This document shows positions 9,219 to 17,371 of a DNA stretch of 64,000 nt, one piece after another. The DNA lies in assembly GCA_964460905.1 (NCBI GenBank), contig CAYWRM010000015.1, positions 1 through 64,000 of the forward strand, in the 5' to 3' direction. Position 1 is the first letter of the stretch. Each line of letters opens with the position of its first letter. The translations under genes and the position numbers were made by a program. The notes below the pieces were generated by a model, which did no database searches, was not told the origin of the DNA, and saw nothing but the letters and a program-made list of their open reading frames with translations. The stretch is from GCA-002708315 sp964460905 (GTDB lineage Bacteria > Bacteroidota > Bacteroidia > Bacteroidales > F082).

Positions 9219-9764
9219 TTAGTTTGTTTTTAATTCTTTAATAAATTTTTCATCAGTATAAATCCAGAATAGTGGTTGCCATCTTTCAATTCCATTGAAA
9301 TCTAATCGGCTTGCAACAGGAGCTATGCCAATAATCTTTTTACTAAAATTTAGATTGTCAGGATTCAGACTCCATTCTTCTAAAAATCTTAACCTTAAAA
9401 TATCTTCAGGTAGAATATTATAGATTATCAATGTATCAAACATTTCATATGGAGGTTCGTTATCCATCATTGTTACAACCATAGTATCAGAAAATATACT
9501 TCTAACTTCTTGTGGGTTAATTGGGTCGCTAAAATAATCATAGGCTTGCCACTTTCCAGCTTTTGCACCTTCTATTATTATTTCAACCAATTTTTCTCTT
9601 TGAGGCCCTACCAAATTTTGTATCCACCAGTCGTATTCCGGATCGGGACTCTTTATATTAACGTCATACTGTATCTTCTCAGTAATAATCATGTTATCAT
9701 CAAGTTGACATGAAGATTGTGCCAGTACAAACAATAAAAATAATGCGTAATATCCGTATCTCAT
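9219..9764 (-). CDS. Predicted lipoprotein, unknown function
   Basis: A 181-residue protein starting MRYGYYALFLLFVLAQSSC, a clear lipoprotein signal peptide whose lipobox ends at the Cys of AQSSC. The mature part is short and acidic, with several Trp and Tyr residues (PDPEYDWWIQNLVG), and matches no family I recognise. The open frame continues upstream to 9938, but the extra 58 residues are not signal-like and would overlap the divergent gene, whose start is at 9829. A TACCTTTG -7 box on the minus strand at 9790-9783 also supports the start at 9764. It probably forms a two-gene unit with the downstream cupin. Confidence 0.75.
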   Translation of the reverse strand: MRYGYYALFLLFVLAQSSCQLDDNMIITEKIQYDVNIKSPDPEYDWWIQNLVGPQREKLVEIIIEGAKAGKWQAYDYFSDPINPQEVRSIFSDTMVVTMMDNEPPYEMFDTLIIYNILPEDILRLRFLEEWSLNPDNLNFSKKIIGIAPVASRLDFNGIERWQPLFWIYTDEKFIKELKTN

Positions 9765-9782
9765 AATTTTATCAATTTGACT

Positions 9783-9790
9783 CAAAGGTA
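9783..9790 (-). promoter_or_regulatory. Candidate -7 box for the lipoprotein-cupin unit
   Basis: On the minus strand this reads TACCTTTG (TAnnTTTG), 18 bases before the ATG at 9764. It lies in the 64-base gap between divergent genes. Confidence 0.45.
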
Positions 9791-9828
9791 AATAAATGTT
9801 ACTTTTATGCTTTAAAATCAACGGAAAA

Positions 9829-11631
9829 ATGAAAAGATTGTTATTGATAACGACTTTATGTTTCTTGTTTATCAGACTAATCGGGCAGATTGTTCCGGAT
9901 GAAAGACGAGTTGATTGGGAGTCAGTCATCCAGAACATAAATATTCAACAGCCAGATATTCAAGTTAATGTAATGAATTATGGAGCAACAGGTGATGGAA
10001 TTACTAACGATCAACCTGCTGTTGTAAATGCTATATTGTCATTGGGAAACCATCTGGGCTATGTGTATTTTCCACCGGGAGAATATCTTATTGAGGACCC
10101 AATAATCCTTCCCGATAGTTGTATTTTAAAAGGAGCAGGTTCCGGCTTATCAACACTAATTTTTAATTTGGGTGAAACTACCGATAACTGCATTACCATT
10201 TCCAAGTCACAAACAGCCGGGTATATAGCAATAACTGATGGCTTAAATAAAGGAGATAATTTGATAACTGTATCCGATGTAAGTTCTTTTAATGCAGGGG
10301 ATTACATCGAAATAAGACAGGAAAACGGTGATTGGGATGTTGTGCCAATATCGTGGGCTGATTATTCGGTAGGACAGATTACAAAAGTTGTTGCAATTGA
10401 AGACGAAAAGCTTTTGTTAGAAAGTGACCTCAGGATTGACTACTCTGCTGAACTTAATCCGGAAGTCAGGCCAATAATTCCAATATCAAATACAGGAATA
10501 CAATGCATTAAAATTAAACGAATTGATGAACCCGAAGAGGGAGGAGGAGCAAATATATATACTAACATGGCAGCGAACTGTTTTGTTAGAGGTGTTGAAA
10601 GCGATTCAAGTGTTGGAGCCCATGTGTCAATTAATAAGAGTATCAACATCCTTATTGATGGGTGTTATTTTCATCATGCATTTACATATGATGGTATTGG
10701 TATGCGTGGATATGGAGTTGCATTAAGCCAGCATAGTAGCGAATGTTTAATTACAAACAATGTTTTCAGATATTTACGTCATGCTATGATGATAAAAACA
10801 GGATCGAATGGAAATGTTTTTTCTTATAATTACTCTATTGAGCCACACAGAACTGAGCAAATACCAGATGCATCGGGCGATATTTCGTTTCACGGTCATT
10901 ATGCATATTCAAATCTATTTGAAGGAAATATAGTTCAAAATATTGTAATAGATCATTATTGGGGACCTTCAGGTCCATACAATACTTTGTTTAGAAATCG
11001 TGCTGAATTATATGGAATAATAATGACAACCAGCGATTTACTTGAAACAAATACTCAAAATTTTGTAGGAAATGAAGTTACAAATACAAACTTCTTACAT
11101 GGGTTATTTGTTCTTACCGGCGAAAACCAATTTGAGTATGGTAATAATATTAAAGGCACCATTCTTCCTTCTGGGACAGATGATCTGACAGACTCTAGTT
11201 ATTATTTATCAGAGCCACCTTATTTTTGGGATGATAATATAGAATGGCCATCAGTAGGTATTCCAAACCAGTTGGATATTGGAACAATTCCTGCAAAAAA
11301 CAGATATGTACAAGGTGGAGTTATTACTGTTTGCCCTGATAGTATTATAACTACTATTCATTCAAATTTAAATATTAATTCACAGTATATCGATGTTTGG
11401 CCTAACCCTGCTACAAATATTATAAATATTAATGTACCTCAAGGATATACAGGTATGACTGTATTAATATTAACAGATATTCAAGGAAATGTTGTGCTTA
11501 AAGATGAAATTGAAATATCTAAACCACAACCTCTTACTATGGCAACTACTAATATTAGAACGGGCATCTATCTACTAACAATAAGGACATCTTATGGAAT
11601 AATGAATACAAAAGTGATAATTGTAAAATAA
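9829..11631 (+). CDS. Secreted right-handed beta-helix protein (pectate-lyase superfamily) with T9SS sorting domain
   Basis: A 600-residue exported protein. A signal peptide covers residues 1-20 (MKRLLLITTLCFLFIRLIGQ). The early segment VNVMNYGATGDGITNDQPAV is the signature start of pectate-lyase-3/polygalacturonase-type beta-helix proteins, and the Asn/Gly-rich middle (SECLITNNVFRYLRHAMM, GNVFSYNYSIEPH) fits stacked helix turns. Residues from about 520 form a T9SS type A C-terminal sorting domain: VWPNPATNIININVPQ, then LTDIQGNVV, GIYLLTIRT and a final KVIIVK. It should pass through the SprA channel and be anchored or released at the surface. The substrate is unknown, probably a polysaccharide. 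ATG 9829 is chosen over 9796 because it starts a clean signal peptide. The next gene begins four bases after the stop. Confidence 0.88.
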   Translation: MKRLLLITTLCFLFIRLIGQIVPDERRVDWESVIQNINIQQPDIQVNVMNYGATGDGITNDQPAVVNAILSLGNHLGYVYFPPGEYLIEDPIILPDSCILKGAGSGLSTLIFNLGETTDNCITISKSQTAGYIAITDGLNKGDNLITVSDVSSFNAGDYIEIRQENGDWDVVPISWADYSVGQITKVVAIEDEKLLLESDLRIDYSAELNPEVRPIIPISNTGIQCIKIKRIDEPEEGGGANIYTNMAANCFVRGVESDSSVGAHVSINKSINILIDGCYFHHAFTYDGIGMRGYGVALSQHSSECLITNNVFRYLRHAMMIKTGSNGNVFSYNYSIEPHRTEQIPDASGDISFHGHYAYSNLFEGNIVQNIVIDHYWGPSGPYNTLFRNRAELYGIIMTTSDLLETNTQNFVGNEVTNTNFLHGLFVLTGENQFEYGNNIKGTILPSGTDDLTDSSYYLSEPPYFWDDNIEWPSVGIPNQLDIGTIPAKNRYVQGGVITVCPDSIITTIHSNLNINSQYIDVWPNPATNIININVPQGYTGMTVLILTDIQGNVVLKDEIEISKPQPLTMATTNIRTGIYLLTIRTSYGIMNTKVIIVK

Positions 11632-11634
11632 TCC

Positions 11635-12699
11635 ATGGAAATAAAAGTACCCACCCTAATTATAGATAAGCAAAAGGTTAATAGGAATATAACCAGAATG
11701 CTAGGCAAAGCCGAGAGTGCTAATGTTATTTTCCGGCCTCATTTTAAAACACATCAATCTACTGAAATTGGTGAACTATTTAAACAAAAAGGAGTAAAAA
11801 GAATTACAGTTTCATCAGTTTCAATGGCTTTATATTTTGCAAATCATGGGTGGGATGATATCACAATTGCCTTCCCCGTTAATATCTTAGAAGCGGATGA
11901 AATTAATGAACTTGCTAGGAAAATCAATTTGAATATATTAGTAGAGTCTCAATATTCAGTATTAACATTGAGTAAAATAATTACTCAAACATTGGGTGTG
12001 TTTTTGAAGATTGATACGGGGTATCATCGTACAGGGTTATTGCCTGATGATAATGAAATTGACAGTATTATAAAGCTAATGAGTACTGATAATAAGTTAA
12101 ATTTCAAGGGATTTCTATCACATGCGGGTCATACGTATAATGCCAATAGTAAAGTTGAGATTCTATCCATTTTAAAAGAGTCAAAAACTATATTAAACAA
12201 ATTAAAGCAAAAGTATATAACCCAGTATCCTAAAATTATTGTTTCGTATGGTGATACACCTTCATGTAGTATGGCTAATGGTTGTGATGGGTTTGATGAA
12301 ATACGACCCGGCAATTTTGTATATTATGATGTTATGCAATATCATATTGGTTCCTGCAAAATGGAGGACATTGCGGTTGCAGTTGCATGCCCGGTAGTTG
12401 CAGTTCATGAGCAAAGGAACGAGCTTGTAATTTATGGAGGGGCAATACATTTATCAAAAGAATTTATAGCTGCTGACAATGATTTCAAGTTATTTGGATA
12501 CGTGGTGAACTATACGGCAGAAGGTTGGAGTGAACCTATTCCGGGAGCATATGTATCTTCATTATCACAGGAACATGGTATTGTAAAAATGCCTGAAAAA
12601 TATTTGAATAGTTTTAAACCCGGTGATGTTATTGGGGTATTGCCAATTCATTCGTGTTTGACTGCTAATTTGTTGCATGCTAATTATAAATTAATTTAA
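11635..12699 (+). CDS. PLP-dependent D-threonine aldolase / D-serine dehydratase-like enzyme
   Basis: A 354-residue fold-type III PLP enzyme. The alanine-racemase-like barrel begins VPTLIIDKQKVNRNI, and the PLP lysine is K38 in FRPHFKTHQS. The C-terminal domain ends with an H-x-C pair (H339, C341 in LPIHSCLTANL), matching the metal ligands of D-threonine aldolases and eukaryote-type D-serine dehydratases. The likely reaction is cleavage or dehydration of a D-hydroxy amino acid; the exact substrate cannot be told. Its ATG follows the T9SS beta-helix gene by only three bases, so it is probably translated from the same mRNA although it is cytoplasmic. Confidence 0.87.
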   Translation: MEIKVPTLIIDKQKVNRNITRMLGKAESANVIFRPHFKTHQSTEIGELFKQKGVKRITVSSVSMALYFANHGWDDITIAFPVNILEADEINELARKINLNILVESQYSVLTLSKIITQTLGVFLKIDTGYHRTGLLPDDNEIDSIIKLMSTDNKLNFKGFLSHAGHTYNANSKVEILSILKESKTILNKLKQKYITQYPKIIVSYGDTPSCSMANGCDGFDEIRPGNFVYYDVMQYHIGSCKMEDIAVAVACPVVAVHEQRNELVIYGGAIHLSKEFIAADNDFKLFGYVVNYTAEGWSEPIPGAYVSSLSQEHGIVKMPEKYLNSFKPGDVIGVLPIHSCLTANLLHANYKLI

Positions 12700-12724
12700 A
12701 AAGGCAAGTCTCAAATAGTTACGT

Positions 12725-14191
12725 TTATTCAATTAGAATTAGTTTTTTTGATACGGAACCTAAATCACTTTGCAAGTTAACAAAATATAATCCCGGATTA
12801 TACCCGTTTCTGTTCCAAATATATGAATGGTCTCCTGCATTAAGATTTGTTTTTTTAATGGTTTCGATAATTACTCCTGATGAATTACAAATGGATATTG
12901 TAATTTGAGAAGAATGATCAAGTGAAAAAGAAATCTTTGTTTTATCATTAGTTGGATTTGGATTTACTTCTATGCTATTTATTTCAATATTTTCAGGCTC
13001 TTTAACTCCGCTCAAATATTCATGGGTTATAGAATATTTCAATTGCCAATGAGCATTAACATATTCTTCCCAAATATTAATAAAATAATAATCATTGCCA
13101 ATATTTTTGCCACTACAAACTCGTGGGTTTCTTACTTGATTATTAGATTTAGATACATTTTGATAAGCATCTAATGGAGAATAAACTCCACCATAGAATG
13201 GTGTTGTAAAAATATCTGTTAAATCATTATTTTGATAGACGAAGCTGCTGAAACCTATACCCATCCAATTGCTTTTAACAGGTAAATCACCAGAGTAAAA
13301 ACTAGAATAAGGAGGATATTGAAGATCAAATTCAGATATAAATAATTGAGAGTCTGTTAAATCATAATTAGCTATGTGCCAGCTGGTATCATTAAAATAA
13401 TCCCATGTTAATATTTCAGGTGTCGCAAATCCGGTACAAAAAGATAGGTTAGTACATTGTAATCCGGTAAAAATGGATTCAGCGGGAAGCCATCCATTGG
13501 TATTATCATACCAACGAACCATAATGTTTGAAATGTCATTAACTTCTTTTACCCATGACACTATGGGAATACCGTAGCCCCACCATCCATAATCAGTTTG
13601 TTTAATAGATAGATAGTTGCAATTACCTGAATCAATAACAGTAGGTTCAGTAAAAGCAAAAGTGTATTTATTTAGATGTATGTGCATTATTCGGTTTTGT
13701 TCCATCCACACTATTTCTCCATCATTATTACAAATCAAATTTGTTTGCTCTTCAGAAGATTCTGTTAATGCTTCTGGTTCAGTAAAACCATCAGGATTAT
13801 AAATCTGATAGTAGATTTTATTTGTTTCTGTTTCATCAGATTCATAAAAAATAAAAAACAAAGAATCGTTACTGTACTTACTAAACCATGTATCAATTAA
13901 TTGTGGATTTGTATAATGTATGCCGGCATCCGAAAGAAAGATCTGGGGTTCATCACTATTATAAAAGTTTTTGTAATATATTGATGTTGAATTAGAATTT
14001 GTTGATTTTCCCCAGAAAGCATAATAATTTTCATCAATAAATCTAAGCAGCTTAATAGTTGCATTTTTATTGTCCGTTATTGAATCGGTAAGGGAAACCG
14101 GATCGCTCCATGTTTCGTATTGAGCATTCGTTAGTTTTGAAACCAACAATAAGGATAGTACTATTAATAATATAGGAGTTAGGTTTTTCAT
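12725..14191 (-). CDS. Secreted protein with T9SS C-terminal sorting domain, unknown function
   Basis: A 488-residue exported protein with a signal peptide (MKNLTPILLIVLSLLLVSKLTNAQ cut near residue 24). The last 80 residues form a T9SS type A sorting domain: VNPNPTNDKTKISFSL, ICNSSGVIIETI, NAGDHSYIWN, PGLYFVNLQS and the end KKLILIE. The central part has repeated W/Y/N/D-rich strands (for instance WSDPVSLTDS, EPEALTESSEEQ) that suggest a beta-propeller or sialidase-like fold, but no catalytic Asp-box set is clear. It is convergent with the PLP-enzyme gene. Function unknown. Confidence 0.82.
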   Translation of the reverse strand: MKNLTPILLIVLSLLLVSKLTNAQYETWSDPVSLTDSITDNKNATIKLLRFIDENYYAFWGKSTNSNSTSIYYKNFYNSDEPQIFLSDAGIHYTNPQLIDTWFSKYSNDSLFFIFYESDETETNKIYYQIYNPDGFTEPEALTESSEEQTNLICNNDGEIVWMEQNRIMHIHLNKYTFAFTEPTVIDSGNCNYLSIKQTDYGWWGYGIPIVSWVKEVNDISNIMVRWYDNTNGWLPAESIFTGLQCTNLSFCTGFATPEILTWDYFNDTSWHIANYDLTDSQLFISEFDLQYPPYSSFYSGDLPVKSNWMGIGFSSFVYQNNDLTDIFTTPFYGGVYSPLDAYQNVSKSNNQVRNPRVCSGKNIGNDYYFINIWEEYVNAHWQLKYSITHEYLSGVKEPENIEINSIEVNPNPTNDKTKISFSLDHSSQITISICNSSGVIIETIKKTNLNAGDHSYIWNRNGYNPGLYFVNLQSDLGSVSKKLILIE

Positions 14192-14266
14192 AACATGTTA
14201 TTATTAAGGTAAATATAATTGATTATGATTATGACAAAATATATACCTAATAGGTTTTCAAGATTG

Positions 14267-17245
14267 CTAATTTTCCGGTTTGAAAACCACCCCTAGATTC
14301 TTTTTACCATCAATTTTTATGGTGAAATGATTTTTGAACCTTACTTGCCTTATAAATTCATTTTCAAAGATAGCAGGCTGGTTGTCAAGGTAATCAATAT
14401 CATATTTTCCATCTCCAATAAAAGGATTAACAGTAAAATAGCCAACTCTAAAAGAAGTTAAGTTTTGGAAAAAATGAGTGCCCTGACTTGGGTCGATACG
14501 ATAATTTTCAAGGCCTGATTCAACAATCAGTCTTGCTGCAGAAATTTGTGACCAGTTAACTGGTATTCCAAGCCATGGATCTGCTGAGCCCCATCTGCCC
14601 GGGCCTACAAGAATATAGTTTGTATCGTTATCAAGAAACTCTTTATTTAGCTGATCGATATAGCTAACAAGTTCATTTGTTTTTGCTGCATCAAAATTTT
14701 GAGGTCTTACATATATGATATCATGAATATTATCAATAATACCATTGCCAAGAGCCGATTTAGAGACTATTAGTGAATTGTTATTTGACATCTCACTTTC
14801 ATTAATATTAACGCTTTCATCTTTTGATGCAATTGGCCTGATTTGTAATAATTTGAATAAAACTTTTTCTCCTTTTGGCACATTCAAATCAACGGCAAAT
14901 TCAATTTCAACCGGATTACCCATTTCTTCTTCACCTAGCTTCAATATTTTTTCCAATACTTGAGCTAATGGCAAAGTATCATGTTTTAATATATTTGAAA
15001 AAGTAATTACCTTTTTTCCTTTGTTATTATATCCATCTCGAATAACATTGTCATGCATAATGTATGTTGAAGCAATGCTACGAATTGAGTCATCTTTTTC
15101 AGCATCTTTAATCCTGAGTTTTAACAAATATGAACCATCATTGGTTTTTGGATTAAAATCATGAGCACTCATATTTAGCGCAAAGAAATACTTTTGTGTC
15201 TCTTTTAATGACAATTCAGGTGTAGATGTTTGAAGAACATTTTTTGGGTATTTAGGGCAAAACCTGAGCGACAATCCTCCATCTACAACATATTTACCTA
15301 AACCTAATGCAATATTAACAGTACCATCTTCGGCCTTACCGGGCTCAAGTGGGTAATAGTCAATTGACCGACCAACCCCTGAAATTGTTGGATAATACCT
15401 ATCGCCATATCTGCTTCCTACAACTTCCTGAATTACTATTGCCATCTTTTCTTCATCTATAACATTTGAAGTGGCTTGCATATAGGCTTTGCTATCTTTA
15501 TAATATGCAGATGCATAAACAGCTTTTATTGCTTTACCAATCATCTTAAACATACTATCGTGCTCACCTTCGTGATATGGAATCATATATGTATTATATA
15601 TGCCGGCAAATGGTTGGTAATGTGAATCCTCAAGCAAGCTGGATGATCTTATAGCAAGTGGGCTATCGATTGATTTAGCAATTTTATATATATCGGCGTG
15701 TACATGGTCGGGCAGGTTGGCTTCCAGAAAATGTGCTAGTATTTCTTCATCACTGATATCATCAGATAGGGCGATGGTATGTAAACTATTATTATCCATA
15801 AACTCATCGAAGATGTCAGTTCCGATTACGACTGTTTTAGGGACATTTATGTCAACTTTATCAAAATAATTATAAAGATTATTACGCTTAATTAATGAAT
15901 TCAAGAAAGCCAAACCTCTGGCTTTTCCTCCTATCGATCCCTGACCAATCCTTGTGATACTAAAATATTTATCAAAAGTTTCACGGTTAAATGAAGAAAT
16001 TACTCCCCTGGTTTTCGACATCCTAAATTGAGATATTGCATTGAATATGAATGTCCTAATTTCATTAATGTCATTAAAATCGTCACTCGTAAAATACATA
16101 AATAACTCAGCAAGAGGAAATAATGCTCGCGCACGTAGCCATTTTGAAAAGTGATTACGTTGTATGTGGTAACGTAGAGATGCTACGGGTACTGTCAATA
16201 TTTTTTCTTGTAAGTCTTTCAGATCATGAGCTCTTGCCACAACTATACCCATATTGGGATCTTTAAAAACAAAATCACCAAACGCGAAATATTCTTTAAT
16301 AAATTCCCTTAAGTCGAAAGTTAATGATTTTGAGTTTTTATCTAAAAAACCCACTCTTAACTCTTTAGCTTTTATGTAATTTTTATACTCAGATGATTGT
16401 AGCAAAATAGGAGTAAACGGGTTATCTCTTTTAATTAGCTCACACAATTCTATTCCGGCATTTTTATCCAGAATGCCATTTCTTGAATAAGTGATATCAG
16501 AAATTAGTCCAAGAAGATTTTTCTTATATTTTTCATAAAATAAGGAGGCATCTTCATAATTTGTTGCCAATAGTATCTTCGGCCTTCCTCTCATACGTAG
16601 CATTCGCTGATGTTCGTTAAGGCCTTCGCTTATAAATGATTTTGATTGTTTGAATATGATCTTATACATTATGGGCAAATAGCTGGAGTAAAACCTGATA
16701 TTGTCTTCAACAAGAATTATGGTTTGAACACCAACTTCTGCAACATCATTATCAACATTCATTTTGTCTTCAATAAGCTTGATAATAGCAAGTAATATAT
16801 CAGCATTACCAAGCCAACTAAAGATGTAATCAATAGAACCTAAGTTAAATTTTTGTATTTTCAGACTCCCTTCTCTTGAAAAGGGGGTAAGCATAACTAT
16901 AGGAATTTCGGGATATTCTTTTTTAATATTATTGGCTAATTCAAATGTGGAAATTTTCTCAGCACTAAGCATAGAAATAACCAGATCAATTTTCTCCTCC
17001 TTTAATATTTTAAATGCTTCATCCTTATTTGTTGCTTCAATAAATTGTGGCGGGTATCTAAGGTTTAAAGATGTATATTCATGAAATATCTGTTCATCTA
17101 TTCTTCCATCTTCCTCAAGCATAAAAGCATCATACACACTTGATATAAGTAGCACATGGTATATCCTCTTCTTCATTAAGTTAGTAAAAGAAGTTTCATT
17201 GAAATAAAAATTCTGACTTAGAATCTCTGGTTTTGAAGAGAACAT
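14267..17245 (-). CDS. Receiver-receiver-PPDK/PEP-synthase N-terminal domain protein (PEP/pyruvate-binding paralog 1)
   Basis: A 992-residue cytoplasmic protein with an uncommon layout. Residues 28-160 look like a degenerate receiver domain (VLLISSVYDAF, IDLVISMLS, IPIVMLTPF, without a clear phospho-acceptor Asp). Residues 175-320 look like an intact one: acidic pair E180-D181 in TIILVEDN, acceptor D250 in LISDITY, Lys K303 in LDKNS. From about 435 the ATP-binding domain of PEP synthase/PPDK follows: GGKARGLAFL (K441), LAIRSSSLLEDS (R533) and FAGIYNTYM. The C-terminal part has GPGRWGS and SQGTHFFQNL motifs shared with the two paralogs at 21310-24471 and 24548-26305. No phosphohistidine swivelling domain and no PEP/pyruvate TIM barrel is present. 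It follows the histidine kinase at 17372-20224 in the same direction, so the two probably form a pair. The reaction is unknown. Confidence 0.8.
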   Translation of the reverse strand: MFSSKPEILSQNFYFNETSFTNLMKKRIYHVLLISSVYDAFMLEEDGRIDEQIFHEYTSLNLRYPPQFIEATNKDEAFKILKEEKIDLVISMLSAEKISTFELANNIKKEYPEIPIVMLTPFSREGSLKIQKFNLGSIDYIFSWLGNADILLAIIKLIEDKMNVDNDVAEVGVQTIILVEDNIRFYSSYLPIMYKIIFKQSKSFISEGLNEHQRMLRMRGRPKILLATNYEDASLFYEKYKKNLLGLISDITYSRNGILDKNAGIELCELIKRDNPFTPILLQSSEYKNYIKAKELRVGFLDKNSKSLTFDLREFIKEYFAFGDFVFKDPNMGIVVARAHDLKDLQEKILTVPVASLRYHIQRNHFSKWLRARALFPLAELFMYFTSDDFNDINEIRTFIFNAISQFRMSKTRGVISSFNRETFDKYFSITRIGQGSIGGKARGLAFLNSLIKRNNLYNYFDKVDINVPKTVVIGTDIFDEFMDNNSLHTIALSDDISDEEILAHFLEANLPDHVHADIYKIAKSIDSPLAIRSSSLLEDSHYQPFAGIYNTYMIPYHEGEHDSMFKMIGKAIKAVYASAYYKDSKAYMQATSNVIDEEKMAIVIQEVVGSRYGDRYYPTISGVGRSIDYYPLEPGKAEDGTVNIALGLGKYVVDGGLSLRFCPKYPKNVLQTSTPELSLKETQKYFFALNMSAHDFNPKTNDGSYLLKLRIKDAEKDDSIRSIASTYIMHDNVIRDGYNNKGKKVITFSNILKHDTLPLAQVLEKILKLGEEEMGNPVEIEFAVDLNVPKGEKVLFKLLQIRPIASKDESVNINESEMSNNNSLIVSKSALGNGIIDNIHDIIYVRPQNFDAAKTNELVSYIDQLNKEFLDNDTNYILVGPGRWGSADPWLGIPVNWSQISAARLIVESGLENYRIDPSQGTHFFQNLTSFRVGYFTVNPFIGDGKYDIDYLDNQPAIFENEFIRQVRFKNHFTIKIDGKKNLGVVFKPEN

Positions 17246-17371
17246 ATTATATATATTTTCCTACAAATTTAATTATTTAATGGTTAATTGGCTTGTTGGT
17301 TTGATTGTTTTACAATAATACTTTCAACCTTTATGTATGATTATGAGGGCTAAGAGGATTGATTAAGTATA

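Noticed and set aside
9765..9938. Longer start for the lipoprotein gene
   Set aside because: It would overlap the divergent T9SS gene and hide the clear lipoprotein signal peptide that begins at 9764.
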